From the NCBI RefSeq assembly GCF_000472705.1, contig NZ_AXAE01000014.1, forward strand, positions 166,871 to 230,870: a stretch of 64,000 nt of DNA, written 5' to 3'. This DNA is from Mesorhizobium erdmanii USDA 3471. Lineage in GTDB: Bacteria > Pseudomonadota > Alphaproteobacteria > Rhizobiales > Rhizobiaceae. A model generated the notes under the pieces. That model worked only from the letters and a program-made list of their open reading frames with translations, was not told the DNA's origin and did no database searches. Made by a program: the position numbers and the translations under genes. This document shows, piece after piece, positions 56,564-64,000 of this stretch (the stretch's first letter is position 1; every line of letters begins with the position of its first letter).

Positions 56564-57196
56564 ATGACACCAAAAGCGGTTTTCTGGGACATGGACGGTA
56601 CGCTGGTCGACAGCGAGCCGTTGCACGAGGCGGCCCTGGTGGCGGCAATGCGCAATGTCGGTCTTGTACCGCCCGCCGATCTCCATGAGCGTGTGCTCGG
56701 CGTTGCCGCCTGGCCGGTCTACGAGATGATGCGCGACGAGTTTGGCCTGGACCTGCCCTTCGACGACTGGATCGTGCGCAAATACGAGCACTATCTGCCG
56801 CTGGTCGAAAGCTTGAGGCCGCGCCCTGGTGCGATCGAGGTCTTCGATGAATTGCGCGCGCTTGGCGTGCAGCAGGCGGTGGTCTCCAATTCCGACCGGC
56901 TGATCGTCGATGCCAATCTGCGTGCCGTCGGCCTCTTTTTTCCCGGCATGAAGACCGTCAGCCGCAACGATGTGCGCGACGGCAAGCCGCATGCCGAGCC
57001 GTTCCTGCGCGCCGCCTATCTGGCCGATGTCGATCCCGCGCATGCTGTCGCTGTCGACGACAGTTGGCCGGGCGCCATGGCGGGTCTGGCGGCGGGCATG
57101 AAGACGATCTTCTGGCCGGAAAAGCCGATGGAAGGACCGCCCGGCGCCATCGTCATCAACAGCGCCGGGGAATTGCGAGCTCAGCTCGGGCTCTAG
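56564..57196 (+). CDS. HAD-superfamily phosphatase
   Basis: A 210-aa phosphatase. Motif I is FWDMDGTLVDSEPLH (residues 7-21), motif II lies in QAVVSNSDRLIVD, and motif IV is VAVDDSWPGAMAGLAAG. AAAGGAG lies upstream of the ATG at normal spacing. The second HAD protein near the polyol genes, it is divergent from smoC and may share its control. Substrate unknown. Its stop codon overlaps the stop of the opposing aldolase-like gene. Confidence 0.88.
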   Translation: MTPKAVFWDMDGTLVDSEPLHEAALVAAMRNVGLVPPADLHERVLGVAAWPVYEMMRDEFGLDLPFDDWIVRKYEHYLPLVESLRPRPGAIEVFDELRALGVQQAVVSNSDRLIVDANLRAVGLFFPGMKTVSRNDVRDGKPHAEPFLRAAYLADVDPAHAVAVDDSWPGAMAGLAAGMKTIFWPEKPMEGPPGAIVINSAGELRAQLGL

Positions 57197-57960
57197 TTCC
57201 GGTAAACCGGCTCTTCCTCGTCGAGGATCGCCTTCAACTCGGCGAGATGGCGTTCGGCCTGGCCCGGATAATCGTCCATCTCGCTTGCCGTCTTCTCGGC
57301 GATCGCATCGGACAATGTGCGTAGCGGGCGGCCGGTCCACAGCGCCTTGATGTAGGTCTCCGCGGCGCGCTCGAAATAGAACATGCGGTTGAAAGCGTCC
57401 GCCACCGTGTCGCCGATGACCAGCACACCGTGATTGCCCATCACCATCACCTTGACCTTGGGATCGATGAGAAGCTGCGAGCAGCGCTCGCCCTCTTCCT
57501 CGAAGGCCAATCCGCCATAATGCGCGTCGACGACATGGCGATTGAAGAACATCGCAGAATTCTGGTCGATCGGCGGCAATGTCGAGTCGGCCAGCGAGGC
57601 GAGCACCGTGGCGTGGATCGAATGGACATGCATGACGCAGCGCGCATGCGGCACGTTGCGATGGATGGCGCCGTGCAGGCCCCAGGCCGTCGGGTCGGGC
57701 GCGTTAGGCCCCGACAACGTGTCAGGATCGTTGGCGTCGATCATCAACAGGTCGCTCGCCTTGATGCGCGAGAAATGCACCTGGTTCGGGTTCATCAGGA
57801 ACTGCGTGCCGTCCTTGTTGACCGCCAGCGAGAAATGGTTGGCGACCGCTTCGTGCATGTTGAGCCGTGCCGTCCAGCGAAACGCACAGGCGAGATCGAC
57901 GCGCTCTTCGTAGAAGGGCAGGTTGGTCAGCGTTTCCTTCTGCAGGCGGGCGATGCTCAT
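57193..57960 (-). CDS. Class II aldolase/adducin-domain protein
   Basis: A 255-aa protein of the fuculose-1-phosphate aldolase/adducin fold. Visible signatures are NMHEAVANHFSLAV near residue 35, the metal-His stretch CVMHVHSIHATVLASLA near 110 and VMGNHGVLVIGDTVADAFN near 185. The group with this N terminus is usually of unknown substrate, so aldolase activity is not assured. The start at 57960 is supported by the family N terminus. The next genes upstream are the urease accessory genes on the same strand, 84 bases away. Confidence 0.85.
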   Translation of the reverse strand: MSIARLQKETLTNLPFYEERVDLACAFRWTARLNMHEAVANHFSLAVNKDGTQFLMNPNQVHFSRIKASDLLMIDANDPDTLSGPNAPDPTAWGLHGAIHRNVPHARCVMHVHSIHATVLASLADSTLPPIDQNSAMFFNRHVVDAHYGGLAFEEEGERCSQLLIDPKVKVMVMGNHGVLVIGDTVADAFNRMFYFERAAETYIKALWTGRPLRTLSDAIAEKTASEMDDYPGQAERHLAELKAILDEEEPVYRN

Positions 57961-58044
57961 CGAAAATCCTCCGGTTTTGGCGAGAATGCCGCGACCGACG
58001 GCTGCCCGCAACGGGTTTTGGTTGGTGCAGGGAGAAGTTGCTGC

Positions 58045-58682
<638 letters not shown>

Positions 58683-58686
<4 letters not shown>

Positions 58687-59123
58687 GTTGGGAACTCCGT
58701 GACGGCAAGGATGGCGAAGCTGAGCCCGATCAGCAGGCACAGCGGCGAATAAAGACTGGTATCGAGCCGGGCGAAAGGTTGTTCCGGCGTCAGTCGCCGC
58801 CACCACGGCGTGAAGCCGGCAATGCCGCGTCCCAGAAACACAAGCCCGATCAGCAGCGAAGTGGCGGCCAGGCCTTCCCTGGGGAAGGGCGAGGCAAAGA
58901 AGCCGATGAGCGCCAGCGGCCAGAGTGTCGCCAGGCCGAGACAGGCGGCGACGGCGAAACTGGCGAAGGACGACGGCATTTCGTCGACGCCGCGAAAGCC
59001 GACGACGGCGTGGGCGCAGGAGGCTGAATCCCTGCCCGGCCAGATGCCGCCAATGCCCCAATAGACATGCAACGCTGTGATCAGCAGCAGGACGAAGGAG
59101 AGGACAAAGGCGAGGACGCTCAT
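58683..59123 (-). CDS. DUF3995-like membrane protein within the urease operon
   Basis: A 146-aa membrane protein with four hydrophobic segments, of the DUF3995 type ([22 protein letters not shown] at the N terminus). It overlaps ureG and ureF by ATGA on both sides, so it is firmly part of the urease transcript. Function unknown; a link to nickel, urea or ammonia traffic would be guesswork. The longer open frame upstream lies over ureF and is rejected. Confidence 0.8.
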
Positions 59124-59791
59124 GAGCGGAACAGCCGCGAATACTGGGTTTCGTGCTTCATCGCCATCACGTCGGAGACGAAGGCGCAGCCGCCGAGATC
59201 GTCCAATGTCGAGCGGGACGCGCGGGCGGCGGTCGAGAGTGCCAGTGGCTCGAAGCCGGCCAGCAGCGCGGTGGCCTCGCTTTGGCCGACGACGCCGAGC
59301 CGGATCGCCGCCTGGACGAGGTTGGAGAAGAAGGCTTGCAGGAAGGCGCACAGCGCGTCCTGCAGCGCGATAACGTTGCCGCCGGCGATGGCGCCAACGG
59401 CGGTGCAATAGGCGCATTCTGCCGGCAGGCGCGCTAACACGGGATTGGACCAAGCCGTTGCCGCTTTGAGGAAGGCCGCCCCCTGCAACATGGTCTCGGT
59501 GTGGCGCTCGCGCGAGCCGGCCAGCGCCTCGGCCAGTGCGGCCACTTCGCCGAGATCGCCACCGTGGCGTGCACGGCGCCAGCTCTCGGCGAACAGTACC
59601 GCATCGTTCCAGCCTGAACCCATCTCGACCAGTGTCTCCAGCCAGCGAACCAGGCCCCCGGCATCGGCAACCAGCCCGTCATGCACCGCGCGTTCGAGAC
59701 CGTGGCTGTAGGCGAAGCCGCCGACCGGGAAGGCCGGCGACAGCCACACCATCAGCCGCAGCAAGGCGATGTTGGAAGGCTGGTCAGTCAT
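59120..59791 (-). CDS. ureF: Urease accessory protein UreF
   Basis: Helical scaffold that joins UreD and UreG during urease maturation, 223 aa. Family segments are [23 protein letters not shown] at the N terminus and [20 protein letters not shown] at the C terminus. The ATG at 59791 gives the usual start and overlaps the end of ureE by 8 bases. Co-transcribed with ureE, the GST gene and ureG. Confidence 0.94.
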   Translation of the reverse strand: MTDQPSNIALLRLMVWLSPAFPVGGFAYSHGLERAVHDGLVADAGGLVRWLETLVEMGSGWNDAVLFAESWRRARHGGDLGEVAALAEALAGSRERHTETMLQGAAFLKAATAWSNPVLARLPAECAYCTAVGAIAGGNVIALQDALCAFLQAFFSNLVQAAIRLGVVGQSEATALLAGFEPLALSTAARASRSTLDDLGGCAFVSDVMAMKHETQYSRLFRS

Positions 59792-60377
59792 GGTCGTGAT
59801 GGTGACCGTGGTGAGAACGGCTGTGGGCATGGGAATGCGATTCACCATGCGCATCCGAATGGGATTCCGCATGGCTGTGGGAATGGTGATCATGCCCATG
59901 CCCACCGCCATGGCCGGAATAGGCACCGCGCACCGGCTTGAACGGTTCGGAAACCTCGCGCACCGAGGCGCCGAGCCCCTCCAGCATTGCCTTGATGACG
60001 TGGTCACGCAAGATGACGATCCGATCCGCCTCGATGCCCGCGGCGAGATGACGGTTGCCGATATGCCAGGCGAGCTCGGTCAGATGCACGCTGTCGCGGG
60101 CGCGGATGTCGTAAACCTCTTCCGGCGCGGCGCTGATCTCGACATGGCGGCCATCCTCCAGCACCAGCCGGTCGCCATCGTTCAGGGCGACGGGTTCGGG
60201 CAGGTCGACCAGCACCTTGCTGCCGTCGGCAAGTTCGATGGCCCGGCGGCGCAGATGCCGCTCGTCATGGGCAAGAACCGCACGACCAGCGGGCGCCCCG
60301 CTCCCGACATTGCCGGCGGGCAGCACGGAGACGGCGCGTGGGAATTTAGTGAAGTCGGTGTTGAGGTTGAGCTTCAT
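59784..60377 (-). CDS. ureE: Urease accessory protein UreE with long His-rich tail
   Basis: Nickel metallochaperone, 197 aa. The N-terminal peptide-binding domain (to ~75) and the metal-binding domain with WHIGNRHLA are normal. The last 42 residues hold 18 His plus Ser/Asp/Gly, a nickel-storing tail that is long for the family. The start at 60377 (MKLNLNTDF) overlaps the GST stop by ATGA; the extra upstream codons of the open frame are rejected. Confidence 0.93.
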   Translation of the reverse strand: MKLNLNTDFTKFPRAVSVLPAGNVGSGAPAGRAVLAHDERHLRRRAIELADGSKVLVDLPEPVALNDGDRLVLEDGRHVEISAAPEEVYDIRARDSVHLTELAWHIGNRHLAAGIEADRIVILRDHVIKAMLEGLGASVREVSEPFKPVRGAYSGHGGGHGHDHHSHSHAESHSDAHGESHSHAHSRSHHGHHHDHD

Positions 60378-60979
60378 TTCATCGAGCCTCCATTGGCTTG
60401 CGCCCGAGCGCGGGCGGGCCGCGCCAGCACGCGGTCGAAATAGGCGTTGACGCGCTCGGATTCGATCGGGAATTTTCCGGCCCGCGCCCAACCGCCCATA
60501 TCGCCCAGCAGCACGTCGACAGCAGAGAACCGGTCGCCCAGCGCAAACGGCTTGTCGCCAAGCCGGCGGTCCAGTGCCTTGGCCTCGGAAGCGAAATCAT
60601 AGGCCGCCGCGGGGCCGACATCGACGCGGACCTCCTTCGGCAGCAGGAAGCGGTGACGCAGCTTGTTCCACAGCGGCGCCTCGAACTCGCTCTGGGCAAA
60701 ATGCATCCAGGAATCCATCTCGGCACGGCCGGCGACACCCGGATTGGCGCCCATGCCCTTGTCGGCGTGCTTGTCGGCCAGATAGACGCAGATCGCCGCC
60801 GAATCCGTCACCGTAAGCTCGCCGTCGACGAGGATCGGCACCTTGCCCGACGGGTTGAGCGCATAGGCTTCCGGCGAGCGCAGCTTGACCGCGACGAATT
60901 CATAGGGTTGCCCGAGTTCCTCAAGCATCCACAGGACACGGCTGACCCGGGATCCCTGTGATCCGACGGCCTTATACAT
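60374..60979 (-). CDS. Glutathione S-transferase inside the urease operon
   Basis: A 201-aa GST. The thioredoxin-like N-terminal domain has [22 protein letters not shown] with the cis-Pro region [12 protein letters not shown] and the Glu/Asp-Ser glutathione site TDSAAIC. The helical C-terminal domain follows from ~85. It overlaps ureE by ATGA, so it is translated with the urease accessory genes. Its role may be unrelated detoxification, or protection of nickel/thiol chemistry; the latter is speculation. Confidence 0.88.
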   Translation of the reverse strand: MYKAVGSQGSRVSRVLWMLEELGQPYEFVAVKLRSPEAYALNPSGKVPILVDGELTVTDSAAICVYLADKHADKGMGANPGVAGRAEMDSWMHFAQSEFEAPLWNKLRHRFLLPKEVRVDVGPAAAYDFASEAKALDRRLGDKPFALGDRFSAVDVLLGDMGGWARAGKFPIESERVNAYFDRVLARPARARAQANGGSMK

Positions 60980-61024
60980 GATTGAACCCTGCCTTTCCCA
61001 AGCAGACTAGACCATCCGCCATGG

Positions 61025-61618
61025 TCATACGATCGTGTCGAAGAGCCGCAGGATGAACGATATCTGGTAGATCAGCGCCGCCGCGACAAAGGCGATGTGG
61101 AAGCGGCGGTCGCGCAGCAGGATCGCGGCAATGCAAAGCGCGACGAAGATTGGCGTGCGGAACAGATATTCGTTGCCGAAGCGGGCGAAATGCTCCGGCC
61201 CTTTCAGCAGCGTGTCGATCACATCGAGCAGATAGGTTGCCGCCAGCAGGCCGAAGAACCAGCCTCGGCGCGAATAGAAGAAATCCTCGTAGCTTGTGTA
61301 ATCCAGCATTGAATCCGGAAACAGCAGCGCGCAGAGCAGGAACAGCGTGATCGCGTAGAAGATGATGAACAGGTATTTGCCGAAGGTCCATGTCTCGATG
61401 GCGTAGAGGCCGAACTCCCACCACCAGAAATGCACCAGCATCAACAGCACCGAAGCGACCCAGGCCAGATGCACGGGATAGAGCCGGTACTGGCCCGGAT
61501 GCTGGACGATGCGCGCTACCCCCGACAGCAGGCGCGCGACGCCAAGCCCGATCACCATGCCCATGACGATGCGGATGTGCGGGAAGATGTCGTGGGCGGA
61601 GGCTATTTCGGTGGCCAT
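61025..61618 (-). CDS. Multipass membrane protein of unknown function between ureC and the GST gene
   Basis: A 197-aa protein with five to six hydrophobic segments, including VMGMVIGLGVARLLSGVARI and FIIFYAITLFLLCALLF. No domain is recognised; it does not look like a UreH, UreI or HupE-type nickel or urea channel. It lies 80 bases after ureC and 45 before the GST gene on the same strand, so it is probably in the urease transcript. Confidence 0.7.
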   Translation of the reverse strand: MATEIASAHDIFPHIRIVMGMVIGLGVARLLSGVARIVQHPGQYRLYPVHLAWVASVLLMLVHFWWWEFGLYAIETWTFGKYLFIIFYAITLFLLCALLFPDSMLDYTSYEDFFYSRRGWFFGLLAATYLLDVIDTLLKGPEHFARFGNEYLFRTPIFVALCIAAILLRDRRFHIAFVAAALIYQISFILRLFDTIV

Positions 61619-61644
61619 GCCTAGATCATTATGAGTTTCTGCGC

Positions 61645-61661
61645 GGCCGCATATTGCGGCC
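61645..61661 (-). repeat. Hairpin downstream of ureC
   Basis: GGCCGCA and TGCGGCC arms with TAT loop, 37 bases after the ureC stop in the transcribed direction. Short and without T-tract; likely attenuator or stabiliser between ureC and the following genes. Confidence 0.5.
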
Positions 61662-61698
61662 TGTGCATGCCAGCCGCAACGGATTTTGGCGGTCGAAC

Positions 61699-63411
61699 TC
61701 AGAACAGAAAATACCGCTGCGCCATCGGCAGCACCGTCGCAGGCTCGCAGGTCAGCAATTCGCCGTCGGCCCGCACCTCGTAGGTCTCCGGGTCGACTTC
61801 GACATGCGGGGTGGCGTCGTTGAGCACCATCGAATGTTTGCCGATGCCGCCGCGGGTGTTTTCGACGGCGACGAACTGCTTGTCTACGCCAAGCCGGCCG
61901 TGCAGGCCTGATTCGAGTGCAGCTTTCGAAACGAAGGTCACCGACGAATTGGTCCTGGCCTTGCCGTAGGCGCCGAACATTGGCCGGTAGTGCATCGGCT
62001 GCGGCGTCGGGATCGAGGCGTTGGGGTCGCCCATCGGGGCGGCGGCGATCATCCCGCCGATCAGCACCATGTCCGGTTTGACACCGAAGAAGGCGGGATT
62101 CCACAGCACCAGGTCGGCGCGTTTGCCGACCGCGATCGAGCCGATGTCCTTGGACAGGCCGTGCGCGATGGCCGGGTTGATCGTGTATTTGGCGATGTAG
62201 CGGCGGACGCGGAAATTGTCGTTGTCGCCGGTTTCCTGCGGCAGTGAGCCGCGCTGGCGCTTCATCTTGTCGGCGGTCTGCCAGGTGCGGATCGCCACTT
62301 CGCCGACGCGGCCCATGGCCTGGCTGTCGGACGAGATGATCGAGAAGGCGCCGATGTCATGCAGTATGTCCTCGGCCGCGATCGTCTCCTTGCGGATGCG
62401 GCTCTCGGCGAAGGCGATGTCCTCGGGGATCGACGGCGACAGATGATGGCAGACCATCAGCATGTCGAGATGCTCGGCCAGCGTGTTGACGGTGTAGGGT
62501 CTTGTCGGATTGGTCGAGGACGGGATGACGTTGGGCAGGCCGCAGACCTTGATGATGTCGGGAGCATGGCCGCCACCGGCGCCCTCGGTGTGAAAGGCAT
62601 GGATGGTGCGGCCCTTGATTGCCGCCACCGTGTTTTCGACGAAGCCGGATTCGTTGAGCGTATCTGTGTGGATCATCACCTGCACGTCATGGTCGTCGGC
62701 GACCGACAGGCAGCAGTCGATGGCAGCCGGCGTCGTGCCCCAATCCTCGTGCAGCTTCAGCGAGCAGGCGCCGCCCAGCACCATCTCTTCCAGTGCCGCC
62801 GGCAGCGAGGCATTGCCCTTGCCGGACAGGCCGATGTTCATCGGGAAGGCGTCGAAGGACTGGATCATCCGCGCCATGTGCCATGGCCCCGGCGTGCAGG
62901 TGGTCGCCAGCGTGCCATGCGCCGGCCCGGTGCCGCCGCCCAGCATGGTGGTGATGCCGCTCATCAGCGCCTCTTCGATCTGCTGCGGGCAGATGAAGTG
63001 GATATGCGCGTCGAAACCGCCCGGTGTCAGGATCTTGCCCTCGCCGGCGATGATTTCGGTGCCCGGGCCGATGATGATGGTGACACCGTTCTGCGTGTCC
63101 GGATTGCCGGCCTTGCCGACAGCCGCGATGCGGCCATCCCTGAGGCCGATATCGGCTTTGAAGATGCCGGCACTGGCATCGATCACCAGGGCGTTGGTGA
63201 TGACGGTATCGACCGCGCCCTCGGCGCGGGAAACCTGGCTCTGGCCCATACCGTCGCGAATGACCTTGCCGCCGCCGAACTTTACCTCCTCACCGTGAAT
63301 GGTGAGGTCCTTTTCGACTTCGATGAAAAGTTCGGTGTCGGCCAGCCTGACCTTGTCGCCGACGGTCGGACCATACATCTGGGCGTAGGCGGCGCGTGAG
63401 ATTCTAGCCAT
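61699..63411 (-). CDS. ureC: Urease subunit alpha
   Basis: Catalytic subunit of nickel urease, 570 aa, hydrolysing urea to ammonia and carbamate. Nickel ligands lie in [11 protein letters not shown], the carbamylated Lys in [28 protein letters not shown] and further His/Asp. The flap Cys-His pair is in [20 protein letters not shown]. The start at 63411 gives the usual [19 protein letters not shown]. Genes for the beta and gamma subunits do not precede it: a divergent small gene lies upstream, so ureC has its own promoter region or its partners lie beyond the window. Confidence 0.97.
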   Translation of the reverse strand: MARISRAAYAQMYGPTVGDKVRLADTELFIEVEKDLTIHGEEVKFGGGKVIRDGMGQSQVSRAEGAVDTVITNALVIDASAGIFKADIGLRDGRIAAVGKAGNPDTQNGVTIIIGPGTEIIAGEGKILTPGGFDAHIHFICPQQIEEALMSGITTMLGGGTGPAHGTLATTCTPGPWHMARMIQSFDAFPMNIGLSGKGNASLPAALEEMVLGGACSLKLHEDWGTTPAAIDCCLSVADDHDVQVMIHTDTLNESGFVENTVAAIKGRTIHAFHTEGAGGGHAPDIIKVCGLPNVIPSSTNPTRPYTVNTLAEHLDMLMVCHHLSPSIPEDIAFAESRIRKETIAAEDILHDIGAFSIISSDSQAMGRVGEVAIRTWQTADKMKRQRGSLPQETGDNDNFRVRRYIAKYTINPAIAHGLSKDIGSIAVGKRADLVLWNPAFFGVKPDMVLIGGMIAAAPMGDPNASIPTPQPMHYRPMFGAYGKARTNSSVTFVSKAALESGLHGRLGVDKQFVAVENTRGGIGKHSMVLNDATPHVEVDPETYEVRADGELLTCEPATVLPMAQRYFLF

Positions 63412-63578
63412 CAGCGATTGCTCCCGAAACACGGTGTGGTTGAGGCCGGGCCGCACATTGCGGCCATCCAATGGTCACGCAATGACCCGCTCGGCGACAC
63501 CTTCTCATCCCATTTGGCGGTTGAGGTTGGCAGGTCACCCCAAAACGACCGTTTGCCAAATCGATGGAAGGAAAATCC

Positions 63579-63968
63579 ATGCGCAAAACGATATTTCTTG
63601 CAGCCGCCACCAGCCTGATGCTGGCCGGTGCCGCCAGTGCCCAGCAGCAGCCCGCCCAACAGTCCGCTCCGGCCACGCCTGCCCCCAAGGCGGCGACTCC
63701 CGCCCCGGGCGGTCAGCAGGCCGCGCCGGCGATCCAGAGCGTCAACATCGTCGACATCACCGAACTGCCGAAGGACACCCAGACGCAGGTCAATCAGGTC
63801 ATCGCCCAGCGTGGCGACGCCGGCCTGCAGAAGCTGCGCAGCTCGATCGATGCCACCCCCAAGGTCAAGTCCGCCCTCGTGGCCAAGGGCATGACCTCGG
63901 CGCAGGTTGTCGCGGCCAGCATGGAGCCCAATGGTGCGCTGACCTTGATCACCAAGAAGGCCAGCTGA
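63579..63968 (+). CDS. Small secreted protein of unknown function
   Basis: A 129-aa protein with a Sec signal peptide (residues 1-21, ending ASAQQQ), a Gln/Ala/Pro-rich linker (to ~52) and a helical C-terminal part (VDITELPKDTQTQVNQVIAQ onward) without a recognised domain. AAGGAAAA lies 4-10 bases before the ATG at 63579. It is divergent from ureC with 167 bases between. No function assigned; it separates ureC from any upstream urease genes. Confidence 0.75.
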   Translation: MRKTIFLAAATSLMLAGAASAQQQPAQQSAPATPAPKAATPAPGGQQAAPAIQSVNIVDITELPKDTQTQVNQVIAQRGDAGLQKLRSSIDATPKVKSALVAKGMTSAQVVAASMEPNGALTLITKKAS

Positions 63969-64000
63969 CGATCCGGCTTGGCGGGCCGACTCCCGGCCCG

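Overview
The window looks like chromosomal DNA of a Mesorhizobium-type rhizobium (Alphaproteobacteria, Hyphomicrobiales). It is GC-rich and gene-dense, with many 4-base ATGA/GTGA gene overlaps, a high load of ABC importers for amino acids and polyols, a rhizobial smo/mtl polyol cluster, and a urease operon with extra genes inserted. I see no insertion sequence, prophage, CRISPR array, tRNA or rRNA.

Layout. 1-12740: housekeeping and single-function genes (fmt, def, rmuC, a methyltransferase, a GFA protein, a cation diffusion facilitator, a transglutaminase-like protein, a guanidine-II (mini-ykkC) riboswitch in front of a SugE/Gdx exporter, two luciferase-like monooxygenases, an AI-2E family permease, an arylamine N-acetyltransferase, an inositol-monophosphatase family protein). 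12803-29974: a locus that looks like a heteroaromatic (nicotinate-like) catabolic island. It has a six-gene, translationally coupled minus-strand operon: molybdenum hydroxylase FAD subunit, fused [2Fe-2S]-molybdopterin subunit, 6-hydroxynicotinate-reductase-like Fe-S protein, UPF0280 protein, AA_synth protein, MarR regulator. Divergent from it are pncA (nicotinamidase) and an ion/carboxylate transporter. Next come a complete Liv-type ABC importer, an unknown membrane protein, and pncB (nicotinate phosphoribosyltransferase).

30110-34554: a LysR regulator divergent from an agmatinase-like ureohydrolase and an amino-acid-type ABC importer that has a binding protein and two permeases but no ATPase here. 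34555-36857: a gene-poor, decayed stretch with two small hypothetical genes and a frameshifted membrane-protein pseudogene. 36858-38261: a MATE exporter. 38505-44918: an AraC regulator and a polyol/sugar ABC importer with a medium-chain dehydrogenase. 45030-56318: the converging smo/mtl polyol operon (binding protein, permeases, ATPase, sorbitol and mannitol dehydrogenases, HAD phosphatase, FGGY kinase) with its SorC-type regulator. The two polyol clusters meet at a palindromic intergenic repeat that supplies the kinase stop codon. 56564-57960: a HAD phosphatase and a class II aldolase-like protein. 58045-63411: ureC, a membrane protein, a glutathione S-transferase, ureE, ureF, a DUF3995-like protein and ureG. 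A divergent small secreted protein closes the window.

The most interesting unit is the 12.8-30 kb locus. Nicotinamidase, nicotinate phosphoribosyltransferase, a Mo-hydroxylase and a 6-hydroxynicotinate-reductase homologue sit together with two conserved families of poorly known function (UPF0280 and AA_synth), and no classical ring-opening hydrolase is visible.
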